A DNA stretch of 6,279 bases from Saprospiraceae bacterium (GTDB lineage: Bacteria > Bacteroidota > Bacteroidia > Chitinophagales > Saprospiraceae). Below the pieces are notes generated by a model that searched no databases, was not told where the DNA came from, and saw only the letters and a list, made by a program, of their open reading frames with translations. The stretch spans positions 1 to 6,279 of the forward strand of contig JAHDBK010000229.1 of NCBI GenBank assembly GCA_020630455.1, in the 5' to 3' direction. The position numbers and the translations under genes were made by a program. Within the stretch, counting starts at the first letter, position 1. Every line of letters starts with the position of its first letter. Below are positions 1-6,279 of the stretch, in pieces.

Positions 1-20
1 AGAGTAGAAAACTTCTTCAT
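1..20 (-). CDS. Possible 5' end of a gene running off the window
   Basis: On the minus strand an ATG at 20-18 is followed by codons for M-K-K-F-S-T before the window ends. A start with two lysines and then hydrophobic or small residues resembles the beginning of a signal peptide, but six codons cannot establish that. A perfect TAnnTTTG octamer lies 36 bases upstream of this ATG, which supports a separately transcribed gene. The product is unknown. The reading is tentative and would fall if the frame closes soon beyond the edge. Confidence 0.35.
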
Positions 21-56
21 GGTTAGTTTTTTAATGAATAAATTAAAATTTCGCCA

Positions 57-64
57 CAAAAATA
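57..64 (-). promoter_or_regulatory. Candidate Bacteroidota -7 promoter element
   Basis: The minus strand reads TATTTTTG, an exact match to the Bacteroidota sigma-70 consensus TAnnTTTG. It lies 36 bases before the putative ATG at 20, a sensible leader length. No convincing TTTG -33 box is visible about 20 bases upstream, and in such AT-rich DNA this octamer can arise by chance. Confidence 0.35.
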
Positions 65-138
65 AGTTTTTATATATAAACTATAGATTATTTATGTGTT
101 AATATTTTGGTTAAGGCGAAGATAAGAATTATGGCTTC

Positions 139-164
139 AAAAAAAACATTATAATATATGCTTT
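139..164 (-). terminator. Weak candidate terminator after the nuclease gene
   Basis: Shortly after the TAG of the nuclease gene the minus strand can form a short imperfect hairpin (162-164 with 143-145 and 158-160 with 147-149, one mismatch, 8-base loop). It runs directly into a tract of T, the complement of eight A at 139-146. The stem is short and AT-rich, so only the position and the T tract support the call. Confidence 0.25.
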
Positions 165-172
165 AAATCCCC

Positions 173-2878
173 CTACTCCACCTTCCTCACCAAAGTAGCA
201 TAATCATCAAAGGCGGCATTTTCTCTTTTCATTTCAAGGACATCGTGAAGTTCTCCGTAATACAATTCTTCTAAAATATCAATATTACCTTCTGTTCTAA
301 TTTCAATTTTGCCATTTTGTAATTGGTCTAAACGCCATTGATAGGTTTTCTCCATTTTTTGCCATATTTCTTCGTTAATCATTTGATGATTTAGGTCTTT
401 GTCAGTTACTAAAGCTTCGTTGAATGCTTCTTGATTTCTAGCGATGAATAAGGCTTCAGAAATAATGAAATAAGCCGTATGCGACCAAGTATTTTCTTCT
501 AATAATTTGGAGTACATGACCAATTGTAAATCCTCTCTATTTTTGATTTGGTTCAAACGCCAATTTTTTCCTCTCCATTTTAAATCTACGATACAATATT
601 CTTCACCTCTTTTTAAAATCAAGTCGGCTTTACCTTTAATATTATAATCTAAAATCTTTCCTTGTAAATCCATTTCAGTAGCTTCTATTTCCCATCCGTT
701 TTGTTTGATACTATTTATTAATATCCAAGCCGCCTTTTTCATTTGCCTTATAAATGCAATTTTTTCGGGTTCATTCCCATACATTAAGAGTACGGCTCCT
801 TCTCTTTTTAATAAAGAATTTTCTTTATTTTCTATCCATTTATCTATTTTGTCTCTAGACCAATTCAAGACATCATTTTCTAATAAAAGTATCTCAAAGA
901 AGCGATGGGCTAGATTACCTTTTAAGGTATTATCTTTTACTATACTTAATAAGGAAGTACCATGCAATTCTAACTTATATTTAAACAACCATTGATAGGG
1001 ATAATAAAATAGAGCATTAAGTCCCGTAAAGGTTTCTTCATCTCTAGGATTCACTGCAATATCTACCTCAATTACAGCATCAGTTTTCTGGGATAATTGG
1101 CTTGTAGAACTTACTTCTTGAGGCAATCTAAAGAAAGTATTTAGCTTTTTAATTTCCTTGGCATCATTAATATCAAAGGTTATTGTGCTTAAATCCTCAA
1201 AACAAGCTTTCAAATCCCCCTCAAGAGAATGGGGAGGAGTATCCTCTCCAGCAACTTTTTCAGGTATAACAAGAAGCATTCTTTGAGTACATCTTTCAAA
1301 TGGAGTATTGCGTTGCCAAAGTGCCAATTGATTGAGTTCATAAGGTTCTTGTATATGAACTTGATTTTTCTGGAAATAAGTCCATTCATTAGGATACCAT
1401 TTAGAAAAGAAATAATCCTTTTCATGAGAGGTGAAATTCCACCAAAGCATTTCTTTACAATTAGTAGTAAAGGCTGAATTATGATAAATATACTCTACAG
1501 AATTTTGTTCTTTTTCTCTAAATACAATTGGCGAAGGTTCGTACACTGTTTTAACTATTCTTTCTAATTGTAAATAATTTAGATATTGGTCGGTTTCAGG
1601 TAAGGCTTCTAAAATTTCGACAATTTTTTTGGATTGAGCTTTTAATACAATTAAACTATTGTTTTTACTACCTGTTTTTTCAAAGGTTTTACCTGCCCAA
1701 TCGTGAATATATTGATACATAAAAACGGCTTCGTCCTTTGGCATGGCTTCATCAATATCATATCTTTTTCTTTGAAATAAAATATAATACTGATTTTTAA
1801 TGGTTTCAAAATCTTCATGTCCATCTTCTTCCAATTGCTGAAAATAATCGTTCACTTTTGCCAACCAAAAATCGCTATTCACTCCTGGTCTTTCAGCCAT
1901 TATTCTTGCTAATTCTGTCGCTAAATAATCATCTAATGGTTTTAGCGGTAATGATAAGAATTCTAAAATTTTGAAAGGGTTCATTGGTTCCCATAGAAAT
2001 GCATTAATCAGTCTTAAAATTTGTAAAGATGGGCGACCTAATGAAGCAGATAAAATACCTAAACTTGGAACTCCTTCTTGTATCAGTGCATTATCTAAGG
2101 CTCTATTTTTTTCGGGAATTAGAACAGTTGGTTTATAATCATGATTTCTACTCAATAATTGGGCTACAAAGGAAGCTGCTTCAGTTTCTCTCTTGGCTTT
2201 TAAAATAAGAATTGAACCGTCAACTTTAGCTTTTATCTTTTCTTTAGTATTAATTTTATTAATTAATTTATTTTTAAAAACATATAAATCGCTATCCTTA
2301 TTTTGAGTTTCTAATTGCTCTTTATAATATTGATATTTAATAATTATATTTTTATTATTAATAATATCTAACAAATTTATAATATAATGAGGTAATAAAT
2401 TTCTAGGTTCATTTACTCTTATTTCATTAATATTAAAATGAATATCATTTAGTTTATTCAATAATCGCTCTACCCTATCTGCTAAATCAAAAATCCAATT
2501 ATCCGTTAAATACGATTCTATTTCTATTATATTTTGTATTCTATTTGGAATATCTGAAGAAACATTATTAAAGTCTAACCCTCCTAATTTAAGTTCATCT
2601 CTCATTTTAAGTAGTGCTTGAGCTGTTGCTAATGGATTGGCTTCAAAAGATTCTATAAAAAAAGGAGTAATAGTTGATTGATGAATATATTCTTGAATAG
2701 CTTGACGGTATTGTTCTATTCTCAATAAAGGATTTTCAGTTGGAGGACTTTGCGTTCCTGAACATTTTTCTAAAAAAGTAACCCAAGCATTTGGACCTAA
2801 CACAAGAAATACTTCATCATTTGTATTATGTTGATGATAGACTAAATCATCAAATTCTAAACCGAGGTAAATGTTCAT
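173..2878 (-). CDS. AddB/RecB-like PD-(D/E)XK family nuclease without Walker A
   Basis: This 901-residue protein is predicted to be cytoplasmic; no signal peptide or membrane segment is seen. The C-terminal nuclease domain (about residues 618-800) has the PDDEXK_1 (AddB/RecB-type) pattern: an NALFYYPYQWLFKY motif (621-634), KGNLAH with H658, GKADLIL with D752, VDLKW with D765 and K767, and QLVMY with Q785 and Y789. Residues 222-310 resemble the region of AddB/RecB helicases around the RETEAASFVAQLL segment and 'VLIPEKNRALDNALIQEGVP'. I see no GxxGxGK[ST] Walker A, so it is probably not an ATPase itself. AddB's Fe-S cysteines also seem absent: Y626 stands where AddB has Cys before the nuclease motifs, and there is no Cys after C762. 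By analogy with AddAB it would cut DNA with a UvrD/AddA-like helicase, in recombinational repair or against foreign DNA; no such partner is in the window. The start at 2878 gives a plausible MNIYLGLEF N-terminus with an A-rich leader and no clear Shine-Dalgarno. The nuclease call is firm; the biological role is inferred. Confidence 0.85.
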   Translation of the reverse strand: MNIYLGLEFDDLVYHQHNTNDEVFLVLGPNAWVTFLEKCSGTQSPPTENPLLRIEQYRQAIQEYIHQSTITPFFIESFEANPLATAQALLKMRDELKLGGLDFNNVSSDIPNRIQNIIEIESYLTDNWIFDLADRVERLLNKLNDIHFNINEIRVNEPRNLLPHYIINLLDIINNKNIIIKYQYYKEQLETQNKDSDLYVFKNKLINKINTKEKIKAKVDGSILILKAKRETEAASFVAQLLSRNHDYKPTVLIPEKNRALDNALIQEGVPSLGILSASLGRPSLQILRLINAFLWEPMNPFKILEFLSLPLKPLDDYLATELARIMAERPGVNSDFWLAKVNDYFQQLEEDGHEDFETIKNQYYILFQRKRYDIDEAMPKDEAVFMYQYIHDWAGKTFEKTGSKNNSLIVLKAQSKKIVEILEALPETDQYLNYLQLERIVKTVYEPSPIVFREKEQNSVEYIYHNSAFTTNCKEMLWWNFTSHEKDYFFSKWYPNEWTYFQKNQVHIQEPYELNQLALWQRNTPFERCTQRMLLVIPEKVAGEDTPPHSLEGDLKACFEDLSTITFDINDAKEIKKLNTFFRLPQEVSSTSQLSQKTDAVIEVDIAVNPRDEETFTGLNALFYYPYQWLFKYKLELHGTSLLSIVKDNTLKGNLAHRFFEILLLENDVLNWSRDKIDKWIENKENSLLKREGAVLLMYGNEPEKIAFIRQMKKAAWILINSIKQNGWEIEATEMDLQGKILDYNIKGKADLILKRGEEYCIVDLKWRGKNWRLNQIKNREDLQLVMYSKLLEENTWSHTAYFIISEALFIARNQEAFNEALVTDKDLNHQMINEEIWQKMEKTYQWRLDQLQNGKIEIRTEGNIDILEELYYGELHDVLEMKRENAAFDDYATLVRKVE

Positions 2879-2909
2879 TTTATGAGATATTAGATTTTAG
2901 ACAATAGGG

Positions 2910-2917
2910 TAAAGATA
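2910..2917 (-). promoter_or_regulatory. Near-consensus -7 element upstream of the nuclease gene
   Basis: The minus strand reads TATCTTTA, one base away from TAnnTTTG, about 31 bases before the nuclease ATG. No TTTG -33 box is evident at the usual spacing. With a 129-bp gap from the preceding gene, an independent promoter is plausible, but read-through from the lamin-tail gene cannot be excluded because no strong terminator is seen between them. Confidence 0.25.
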
Positions 2918-2938
2918 ACAAAGTTTCTTTATTTTTAT

Positions 2939-2986
2939 TAGTTTTAACTAGCAATTCTCGTTTTAACTAAACTCTATCTAGAATTG
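2939..2986. repeat. Cluster of short direct and inverted repeats between two genes
   Basis: The decamer GTTTTAACTA occurs at 2941-2950 and again at 2960-2969, a 19-bp period. The first copy sits in a small inverted repeat, TAGTT-TT-AACTA (2939-2950). A separate 7-bp inverted pair, CAATTCT (2952-2958) and AGAATTG (2980-2986), brackets the second copy with a 21-base loop. The cluster lies between the lamin-tail gene stop and the candidate nuclease promoter. It could be an operator or a chance product of AT-rich DNA; no T tract follows on the minus strand, so it is not a classical terminator. Confidence 0.35.
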
Positions 2987-3007
2987 ATTTACACAATAAA
3001 ATATAAA

Positions 3008-4285
3008 TCACTTTAAGAAAAAGATGGGTACATCGGTAATGGTAACACTGTCTATTGCTTCGCAATTATTGACATCTGTAACAGTAACGGTATATACTCC
3101 TGTCGCTGAAACCATTGTCGTTTGAGTCATATCTGTAGTACTCCAATTATAAGTATTATAAGGGCTTCCTGCATCAAGAGTAAGTGAAGCACCATTACAG
3201 AGTAAGGTATCCCCCATTATTTCTACAGTTGGGCTATCGGCAACTAATACGCTTACCGTATCAACAGCAGTACAACCATAAGAACTAGTAACCGTTACAA
3301 AATAAGAAGTAGAATCCGAAGCCATTACATTACCTGTCATAGCGGTCATATCAGTCGTACTCCATTCATAAGAATCTCCATTTACAGAAGTGGCTGTAAA
3401 AGTGGTAGTAATAGGAAAATCTTCAGGACAAAATTCTTGGTCTGGACCTGCATCGGCTATCAATGTATCACAACCATTTCTCAAAGTATCAAGCCAAGCT
3501 TGATTGGCGGGATTATTCGCGGCACCTGGGGTTTCATTTCCAGAAGCTGATATATTTTCCCAGTTTTGCCAATCGAATGGATCATTAGAAATAATATTGG
3601 AAAAGATTAAAATTTCTCCTCCAACACTTCCATTAAAATATAAAATCGTATCAGCTGCATCTTCATTATTACCCCAACTGACCGCATGGTATGTAGTAGT
3701 GTAATTATCAGGACTAATCAATTGGTAAGAATCATCTGAATTACTCATACTTACGTCTGACCATGAAGGAGTATCAGACCATGTTAAATCAGAATAATCA
3801 GTAAAAAAATCACTTGAATTAGGGTCTCCAGCATCAGCTACAAATAATGGACTATTTCCTGGTAATACAATTACACAATCTCCATTTGAATCGTTTGGGT
3901 CATCGGCAGGGATAAGTGGATTTACATCTGCTTCATTATATACAACTATCATTGTCCCTATGGGTACGCATTCCCATTTGGGAATACTATCAAAACGTAT
4001 AGCTCCACCTGCAATACCTGCGCTTGAGCAATTACCATTGGGTTCAGTACCACAAAACTCACCTGAAAACCACCCATTATTATCATCTAATACCCAACCT
4101 CTAATATCTGCACAACCTAGATTACAACCATTATTATCACCAACAACAACCAATTCTATATATTCTTCTGAACCTGTAGTTCCTTGAGAAACCTCATTCA
4201 ATATCAACTGAGCATTGATAGACCAATTGAATGATAAAAGGAGTATAAAAGTAAGTAAAGTCTTGTTGCTACTCATTGTGTTCAT
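3008..4285 (-). CDS. Secreted lamin-tail-domain protein with two Ig/PKD-like repeats
   Basis: This is a 425-residue exported protein. Residues 1-25 form a Sec signal peptide (hydrophobic core LLTFILLLSF, likely cleavage after INA25, leaving Q26). Residues 26 to about 256 match a lamin-tail domain: LILNEVSQG, then EEYIELVVVG, DIRGWVLDDNNG, an IGTMIVVYN strand and the closing ETPGAAN. This domain holds six cysteines (C54, C58, C78, C86, C106, C137), possibly disulfide-bonded. Two Ig/PKD-like repeats follow (about 273-349 and 351-418), each with YxWSTTDMT, a Y-x-V-T-V-T strand and a late Cys. In related Bacteroidota proteins such repeats usually lead into a type IX sorting domain with a PNAFTPNGDG-like start; here the protein stops at DVPIFFLK. 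An adhesive or cell-surface role is an inference from the family; no catalytic residues are recognised. The ATG at 4285 is used; M4 (4276) is an alternative that would also keep the signal peptide. Confidence 0.85.
   Translation of the reverse strand: MNTMSSNKTLLTFILLLSFNWSINAQLILNEVSQGTTGSEEYIELVVVGDNNGCNLGCADIRGWVLDDNNGWFSGEFCGTEPNGNCSSAGIAGGAIRFDSIPKWECVPIGTMIVVYNEADVNPLIPADDPNDSNGDCVIVLPGNSPLFVADAGDPNSSDFFTDYSDLTWSDTPSWSDVSMSNSDDSYQLISPDNYTTTYHAVSWGNNEDAADTILYFNGSVGGEILIFSNIISNDPFDWQNWENISASGNETPGAANNPANQAWLDTLRNGCDTLIADAGPDQEFCPEDFPITTTFTATSVNGDSYEWSTTDMTAMTGNVMASDSTSYFVTVTSSYGCTAVDTVSVLVADSPTVEIMGDTLLCNGASLTLDAGSPYNTYNWSTTDMTQTTMVSATGVYTVTVTDVNNCEAIDSVTITDVPIFFLK
3126..3372. repeat. Near-identical DNA copies in the two Ig/PKD-like repeats
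   Basis: A 28-base segment at 3126-3153 recurs at 3345-3372 with 24 of 28 bases identical, 219 bp (73 codons) apart. Both encode the WSTTDMT core of the tandem Ig/PKD-like repeats (W308 and W381). The rest of the repeats is more diverged, so the core is either constrained or was homogenised by local recombination. Confidence 0.6.
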
Positions 4286-4296
4286 CTTATCTAAAG

Positions 4297-4304
4297 CAAA
4301 GATA
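4297..4304 (-). promoter_or_regulatory. Candidate -7 promoter element for the lamin-tail gene
   Basis: The minus strand reads TATCTTTG, an exact match to TAnnTTTG, ending 11 bases before the ATG at 4285. No TTTG -33 box is seen at the normal distance. If used, transcription would begin only a few bases before the ATG, giving an almost leaderless message. Alternatively M4 is the real start, which would lengthen the leader by nine bases. Confidence 0.4.
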
Positions 4305-4392
4305 ATGATAATAGTATTTTTTTTATAATCGTTTTCAATATTAATGATAAATTAATTGTAATTTAACAAATTGAAAAAACCAACGATTCCAA

Positions 4393-4436
4393 AAAACAAC
4401 AAAAGATAAAGAGTATTCTTTATCTTTTGTTGTTTT
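4393..4436 (-). terminator. Perfect 20-bp hairpin terminator after the SPOR-domain gene
   Basis: Arms 4393-4412 and 4417-4436 are perfect reverse complements around a 4-base loop (GTAT on the plus strand). On the minus strand the stem starts 40 bases after the TAA of the SPOR-domain gene, and its 3' arm ends in a run of six T. The stem has only four G/C pairs, so it is long but AT-rich, as is common for terminators in low-GC Bacteroidota. Plus-strand transcripts would also meet T-rich sequence. It separates the SPOR-domain gene from the lamin-tail gene. Confidence 0.75.
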
Positions 4437-4475
4437 ATTATTATTTTAAGGGAGTAGGCAATTAATAAAATATAT

Positions 4476-6224
4476 TTATTGCTCTGTTTTAATATAAGAT
4501 TCTATATCTACATCTACGATCGTTTGAAGAATGGTCAAAGCGAGGGCATTAGCTTGATATTTTTTAAAGCCTTTTTCCATATAATAATCTTCTAATTCTA
4601 TCCAAGCTTTGTGATAAGCTGTTTTGAAAGGGATGGCGAATTTAGCGAAAAATTCATCTTCAGCCATTTTCAAATCCATACTTGCCCATAATCTATCATT
4701 CCAATTTACGATAGATTCTTCTTGTTCTGTATTTAAGGCTCTAGGAATGAGGTATAGGCGATTTCTAATAGAATTATAATCCCTTTCTTTTTTCTTTTGG
4801 TCTTCTGTATATTTACCTTCATCTGGATTTAAATCTGTTGATATTGTTTTTAATAAAATAATATTATCCCAAGTAAGGAAGCCATTACAATGTTGAATAT
4901 TAAAAGATTCAATACCTTTTTCGTCTGCTTCATAAAAAGCATCATAAGCCTCTTTTTTATGTTTTACGAATAACCAACAAGGAGTAATGGGTTCTTCTTT
5001 AATAGCTGCTTGAATATATCGTGTATGTAGGATTAATTGTTTGAGTTCTGTATAAGAATAAGTTGCAGTATAATCAAAAGGAGCATTGCCATCAAAAGAT
5101 TCATAAGCTTCTTCAATTGCTTTATTCATTAATTGGTTAATACTATTTAAATTTTCATCTTTATCTTCATTAAAGAGTATATAAGCTTGATAAGCTTTAG
5201 CAACAGGAGTATTTTCAGTATCTAGTTTAGCGTAAGCTTCTTTAGGATTAGAATTTATTAATAATATAGCTTGTTCTAATGTATTAAAATCGTAATTGTC
5301 ATCAATGCTTTTTGCATTTTCACTAGCTAATGTTTTGTATTTTTGAATTTGGGGATTATTATTTTCTAAAAGAGCAATTGCACTAGCCGTTCCTTTCCCA
5401 TAAATTCCATCAATACCTGAAACATAAGCATTCTGCGAAAGCAAAAAATTCTGAAAAGATTTTACAGAAAAACGGATTTCTTTACTAATCTTTGAAGGAC
5501 CTTTGGATTCAAATTCATCAATAGTTGGTGTATAAGCAATAACATCATATTCCGAAGGAGCATTATTGACATTATCTACTCCTTCATTATTTGCATCTTT
5601 ATCTACTGAAACAGCCATAGGGGTAAAATCAATTTCTTTAATGGTATTGAATTTATTGATTTTATGCATGGCAACGGTATTGGACTTCTTGATAAAGGCT
5701 CCCTTATAACCTAAACTTAGCAATATTTCTTGTTTAGCTTGTGCTTTTTCATAAGTAGTAAAAGGTGCTGAAGTTATTTTTAAATCATAATCTTCGATAA
5801 TGACATAAATTTGACCTCCACGAGCATAATCTTCCCAATCAATATAATCACCTGCTTTTTGGCTTCCCATTTGAACGACATAAACCTCTTCACCACTAGA
5901 CAATGGTCTTTCTGAAAGAAAAGCATTTTGATAGCCCTTTGATTGAACATATATTAAGCCATTTTCAGCTTTTTTTCTAGAAGTAAAATTACTAATAAAA
6001 ACATTGTAGGCATTTTCTTGAGCAGTTTCATCTGCATAGATAAATCCTAATCCTCGCACATCTGAAAAATTATTGACATCTACATCTTGATATACACCTA
6101 ATTGAATTGTGTATAAAGTCTCGTATTGATAATTTTGAGTATTAGCATGTGCTATGGTAATTACAAAACCTAAGAAAAGAGCAGTTAATAGTTGAGCTGC
6201 CGATTGAAATGATATATTTTTCAT
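4476..6224 (-). CDS. Exported protein with two SPOR-like repeats, a PG-binding-like segment and an unknown C-terminal region
   Basis: This 582-residue protein starts with a Sec signal peptide (hydrophobic core about 10-24, AHA27 cleavage site). Two SPOR-like repeats follow: residues 38-106 (YTIQLGVYQ to GYQNAF) and 115-181 (YVVQMGSQK to GYKGAF). They share Y-x-x-Q-x-G, a central F, an A-rich helix and a final GYxxAF. SPOR domains bind glycan strands of peptidoglycan lacking stem peptides. After a low-complexity linker (about 185-248), residues 253-290 resemble a peptidoglycan-binding domain of the PG_binding_1 type, with DGIYGKGT at 272-279. Residues 300-582 are mostly predicted helix; the 340-375 stretch is loosely TPR-like, and I do not recognise the rest. 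The only two cysteines of the mature protein, C416 and C446, could form a disulfide in the periplasm. No hydrolase motif is visible, so a wall-binding or scaffolding role is more likely than an enzyme. It starts at an ATG without clear Shine-Dalgarno, and a strong hairpin follows the stop. Confidence 0.8.
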   Translation of the reverse strand: MKNISFQSAAQLLTALFLGFVITIAHANTQNYQYETLYTIQLGVYQDVDVNNFSDVRGLGFIYADETAQENAYNVFISNFTSRKKAENGLIYVQSKGYQNAFLSERPLSSGEEVYVVQMGSQKAGDYIDWEDYARGGQIYVIIEDYDLKITSAPFTTYEKAQAKQEILLSLGYKGAFIKKSNTVAMHKINKFNTIKEIDFTPMAVSVDKDANNEGVDNVNNAPSEYDVIAYTPTIDEFESKGPSKISKEIRFSVKSFQNFLLSQNAYVSGIDGIYGKGTASAIALLENNNPQIQKYKTLASENAKSIDDNYDFNTLEQAILLINSNPKEAYAKLDTENTPVAKAYQAYILFNEDKDENLNSINQLMNKAIEEAYESFDGNAPFDYTATYSYTELKQLILHTRYIQAAIKEEPITPCWLFVKHKKEAYDAFYEADEKGIESFNIQHCNGFLTWDNIILLKTISTDLNPDEGKYTEDQKKKERDYNSIRNRLYLIPRALNTEQEESIVNWNDRLWASMDLKMAEDEFFAKFAIPFKTAYHKAWIELEDYYMEKGFKKYQANALALTILQTIVDVDIESYIKTEQ

Positions 6225-6279
6225 AAAAAATCAATTTTAAATTCTAGAACGACCAATCAGTCTGAATATTTTAAAACAA

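Noticed and set aside
50..120. Inverted hexamers TTCGCC (50-55) and GGCGAA (115-120)
   Set aside because: Six-base arms 59 bases apart are expected by chance, and no T tract or flanking conservation supports a hairpin or attachment site.
705..995. Plus-strand open frame of 96 codons
   Set aside because: It lies wholly opposite the nuclease gene across its conserved nuclease motifs, encodes a phenylalanine- and serine-rich sequence with no recognisable domain, and looks like a shadow of the AT-rich coding strand.
1210..1477. Two overlapping open frames on opposite strands (1210-1425 minus and 1229-1477 plus)
   Set aside because: Both are inside the nuclease gene in other frames and show only low-complexity translations with no start signal or domain.
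3504..4187. Plus-strand open frames at 3504-3704 and 3960-4187
   Set aside because: They are opposite the lamin-tail domain coding sequence, whose minus-strand translation has a signal peptide and clear domain motifs; the plus-strand products have no support.
6232..6239. TAAAATTG as a -7 element for the SPOR-domain gene
   Set aside because: It has one mismatch to TAnnTTTG, lies only seven bases before the ATG, and has no TTTG box at the right spacing; the real promoter may be outside the window.
1..6279. A defence island, mobile element or other multi-gene system
   Set aside because: Only one gene is a plausible DNA-processing protein. No integrase, transposase, toxin-antitoxin pair, terminal repeats, CRISPR array or helicase partner is visible, so the claim is not supported by this window alone.

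Overview
The window looks like chromosomal DNA of an AT-rich member of the Bacteroidota, probably from the Saprospirales, Chitinophagales or Cytophagales. The evidence is a secreted lamin-tail-domain protein with PKD/Ig-like repeats of the kind common in those groups, a SPOR-domain surface protein, starts without clear Shine-Dalgarno sequences, and octamers matching the Bacteroidota -7 promoter element (TAnnTTTG). All supported genes lie on the minus strand. The three complete genes end in TAG, TGA and TAA, so the standard bacterial code applies.

Layout in the direction of transcription (right to left): 6224-4476 encodes a 582-residue exported protein with two SPOR-like repeats, a peptidoglycan-binding-like segment and an unrecognised helical C-terminal half. 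A perfect 20-bp hairpin (4393-4436) follows it and probably terminates its transcript. Next, 4285-3008 encodes a 425-residue secreted protein with a signal peptide, a lamin-tail domain and two Ig/PKD-like repeats. It stops where relatives normally continue into a type IX secretion sorting domain. After a 129-bp gap with short repeats, 2878-173 encodes a 901-residue AddB/RecB-like PD-(D/E)XK nuclease that lacks a Walker A motif and the AddB iron-sulfur cysteines. At the left edge an ATG at position 20, behind a perfect -7 octamer, probably starts a further minus-strand gene that leaves the window.

The genes do not form an obvious single pathway. The two exported proteins are separated by a terminator, and the nuclease is a cytoplasmic DNA-processing protein whose expected UvrD/AddA-type helicase partner is not in the window. 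Nothing here amounts to a demonstrable new system. The most interesting points are the motor-less, Fe-S-less nuclease, the missing sorting domain, and the SPOR-SPOR-PG-binding-unknown architecture. No tRNA, rRNA, CRISPR array, insertion sequence or riboswitch was seen, and no intergenic stretch exceeds 200 bases.
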